Shown one piece after another: positions 5,843 to 5,982 of a stretch of 5,982 nucleotides of DNA. The position numbers and the translations under genes were made by a program. Within the stretch, counting starts at the first letter, position 1. Each line of letters opens with the position of its first letter. The notes beneath the pieces are model-generated. The model worked only from the letters and a program-made list of their open reading frames with translations. It had not been told where the DNA came from and did no database searches. Source of the stretch: Bacteroidota bacterium (GTDB taxonomy: Bacteria; Bacteroidota; Bacteroidia; Chitinophagales; Chitinophagaceae); the NCBI GenBank assembly GCA_028877045.1, contig JAGWPQ010000376.1, positions 1 through 5,982 of the forward strand, given 5' to 3'.

Positions 5843-5916
5843 TGGGCCCACCAGGGCATGATCCTGGGACCCCCTGATTATGAGTCAGGTGCTCTAACCA
5901 ACTGAGCTATAGGCCC
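5843..5916 (-). tRNA. tRNA with CAU anticodon, probably tRNA-Ile2 (elongator Met possible)
   Basis: A complete 74-nt cloverleaf to the discriminator: acceptor GGGCCTA/TGGGCCC with one T-G pair, D-stem GCTC/GAGC, anticodon stem CCTGA/TCAGG with loop CTCATAA (anticodon CAT), T-stem CCAGG/CCTGG, discriminator A73. CCA is not encoded (CTT follows), so it must be added after transcription. It is not the initiator, because the anticodon stem lacks the three G-C pairs next to the loop. C4-G69 and C5-G68 are present. These are the pairs TilS uses in E. coli to pick tRNA-Ile2 for lysidine modification at C34, so I favour Ile (AUA decoding) over elongator Met. The T-loop is ATCATGC instead of the usual TTCRANY, so position 54 is A and position 58 is T. 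Confidence 0.95.
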
Positions 5917-5939
5917 TGAGTTTTTTTACTCATGAGGCG

Positions 5940-5969
5940 CAAAAATAACTAAATCATGTTATTCTCCAA
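5940..5969 (-). promoter_or_regulatory. Promoter of the CAU tRNA gene
   Basis: On the minus strand, TTG (plus 5967-5969), a 19-nt spacer and TATTTTTG (plus 5940-5947) match the Bacteroidota TTG-N17-23-TAnnTTTG promoter exactly. Transcription would begin near 5933, about 17 nt before the tRNA 5' end. This is the best promoter in the window and supports the inferred host phylum. Confidence 0.7.
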
Positions 5970-5982
5970 TTTCATTTTAAAT

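Noticed and set aside
5009..5916. tRNA direct repeats as attL/attR of an integrative element
   Set aside because: No integrase, excisionase or phage gene lies between them. The similarity spans most of the tRNA with scattered decay rather than a short exact 3' block, and the interval holds only one gene.
5916..5936. Short hairpin in the tRNA leader (TGAGT/ACTCA with an A6 loop) and CTCATGAG palindrome
   Set aside because: Five pairs around a homopolymer loop within a leader of about 17 nt is likely chance, and no termination function makes sense between promoter and tRNA.
1..5982. CRISPR array, transposase, toxin-antitoxin, retron or defence genes
   Set aside because: I saw no regularly spaced repeats, transposase-like motifs, reverse transcriptase or nuclease motifs on either strand. 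Every sizeable gene belongs to a known non-defence family.

Overview
The window looks like a chromosomal stretch from a member of the Bacteroidota, probably near the Chitinophagaceae. The evidence is low G+C DNA, genes without Shine-Dalgarno sequences, promoter-like TTG/TAnnTTTG boxes, a tRNA with no encoded CCA end, and a DUF4251 protein, a family I know only from Bacteroidota. The genus is not determined.

Layout, left to right. (1) 105-662 (+): a lipoprotein methionine-sulfoxide reductase B. (2) 817-2076 (+): a fold-type I PLP aminotransferase with all core catalytic residues. The open frame extends upstream into msrB, but the real start is at 817. (3) 2100-2228 (-): a 42-residue cysteine-rich small lipoprotein that a length cutoff would miss. 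(4) 2281-3372 and 3400-4290 (+): a MurG-like (GT-B) glycosyltransferase starting at TTG, then a ten-helix EamA/DMT permease 27 bp downstream, probably one operon. (5) 4378-4938 (-): a GNAT acetyltransferase starting at GTG. (6) 5009-5070 (-): a decayed tRNA copy. (7) 5132-5674 (-): a secreted DUF4251 protein with its own terminator. (8) 5843-5916 (-): an intact CAU-anticodon tRNA, probably tRNA-Ile2, with a good promoter upstream and a strong terminator downstream.

Most genes are ordinary housekeeping or envelope functions and do not form one pathway. MsrB, the small lipoprotein and the DUF4251 protein are predicted to be exported. The glycosyltransferase and permease may act together on an unknown envelope or metabolite substrate.

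I see no new defence, mobile or biosynthetic system. The most notable signals are non-coding: the tRNA pseudogene, which keeps the unusual T-loop of its intact relative and has decayed almost entirely by G/C-to-A/T changes; two similar terminators and two tRNA copies bracketing the DUF4251 gene; two diverged copies of what may be a short interspersed repeat (about 674-730 and 4302-4357); and a 29-nt near-palindrome in the DUF4251 leader.
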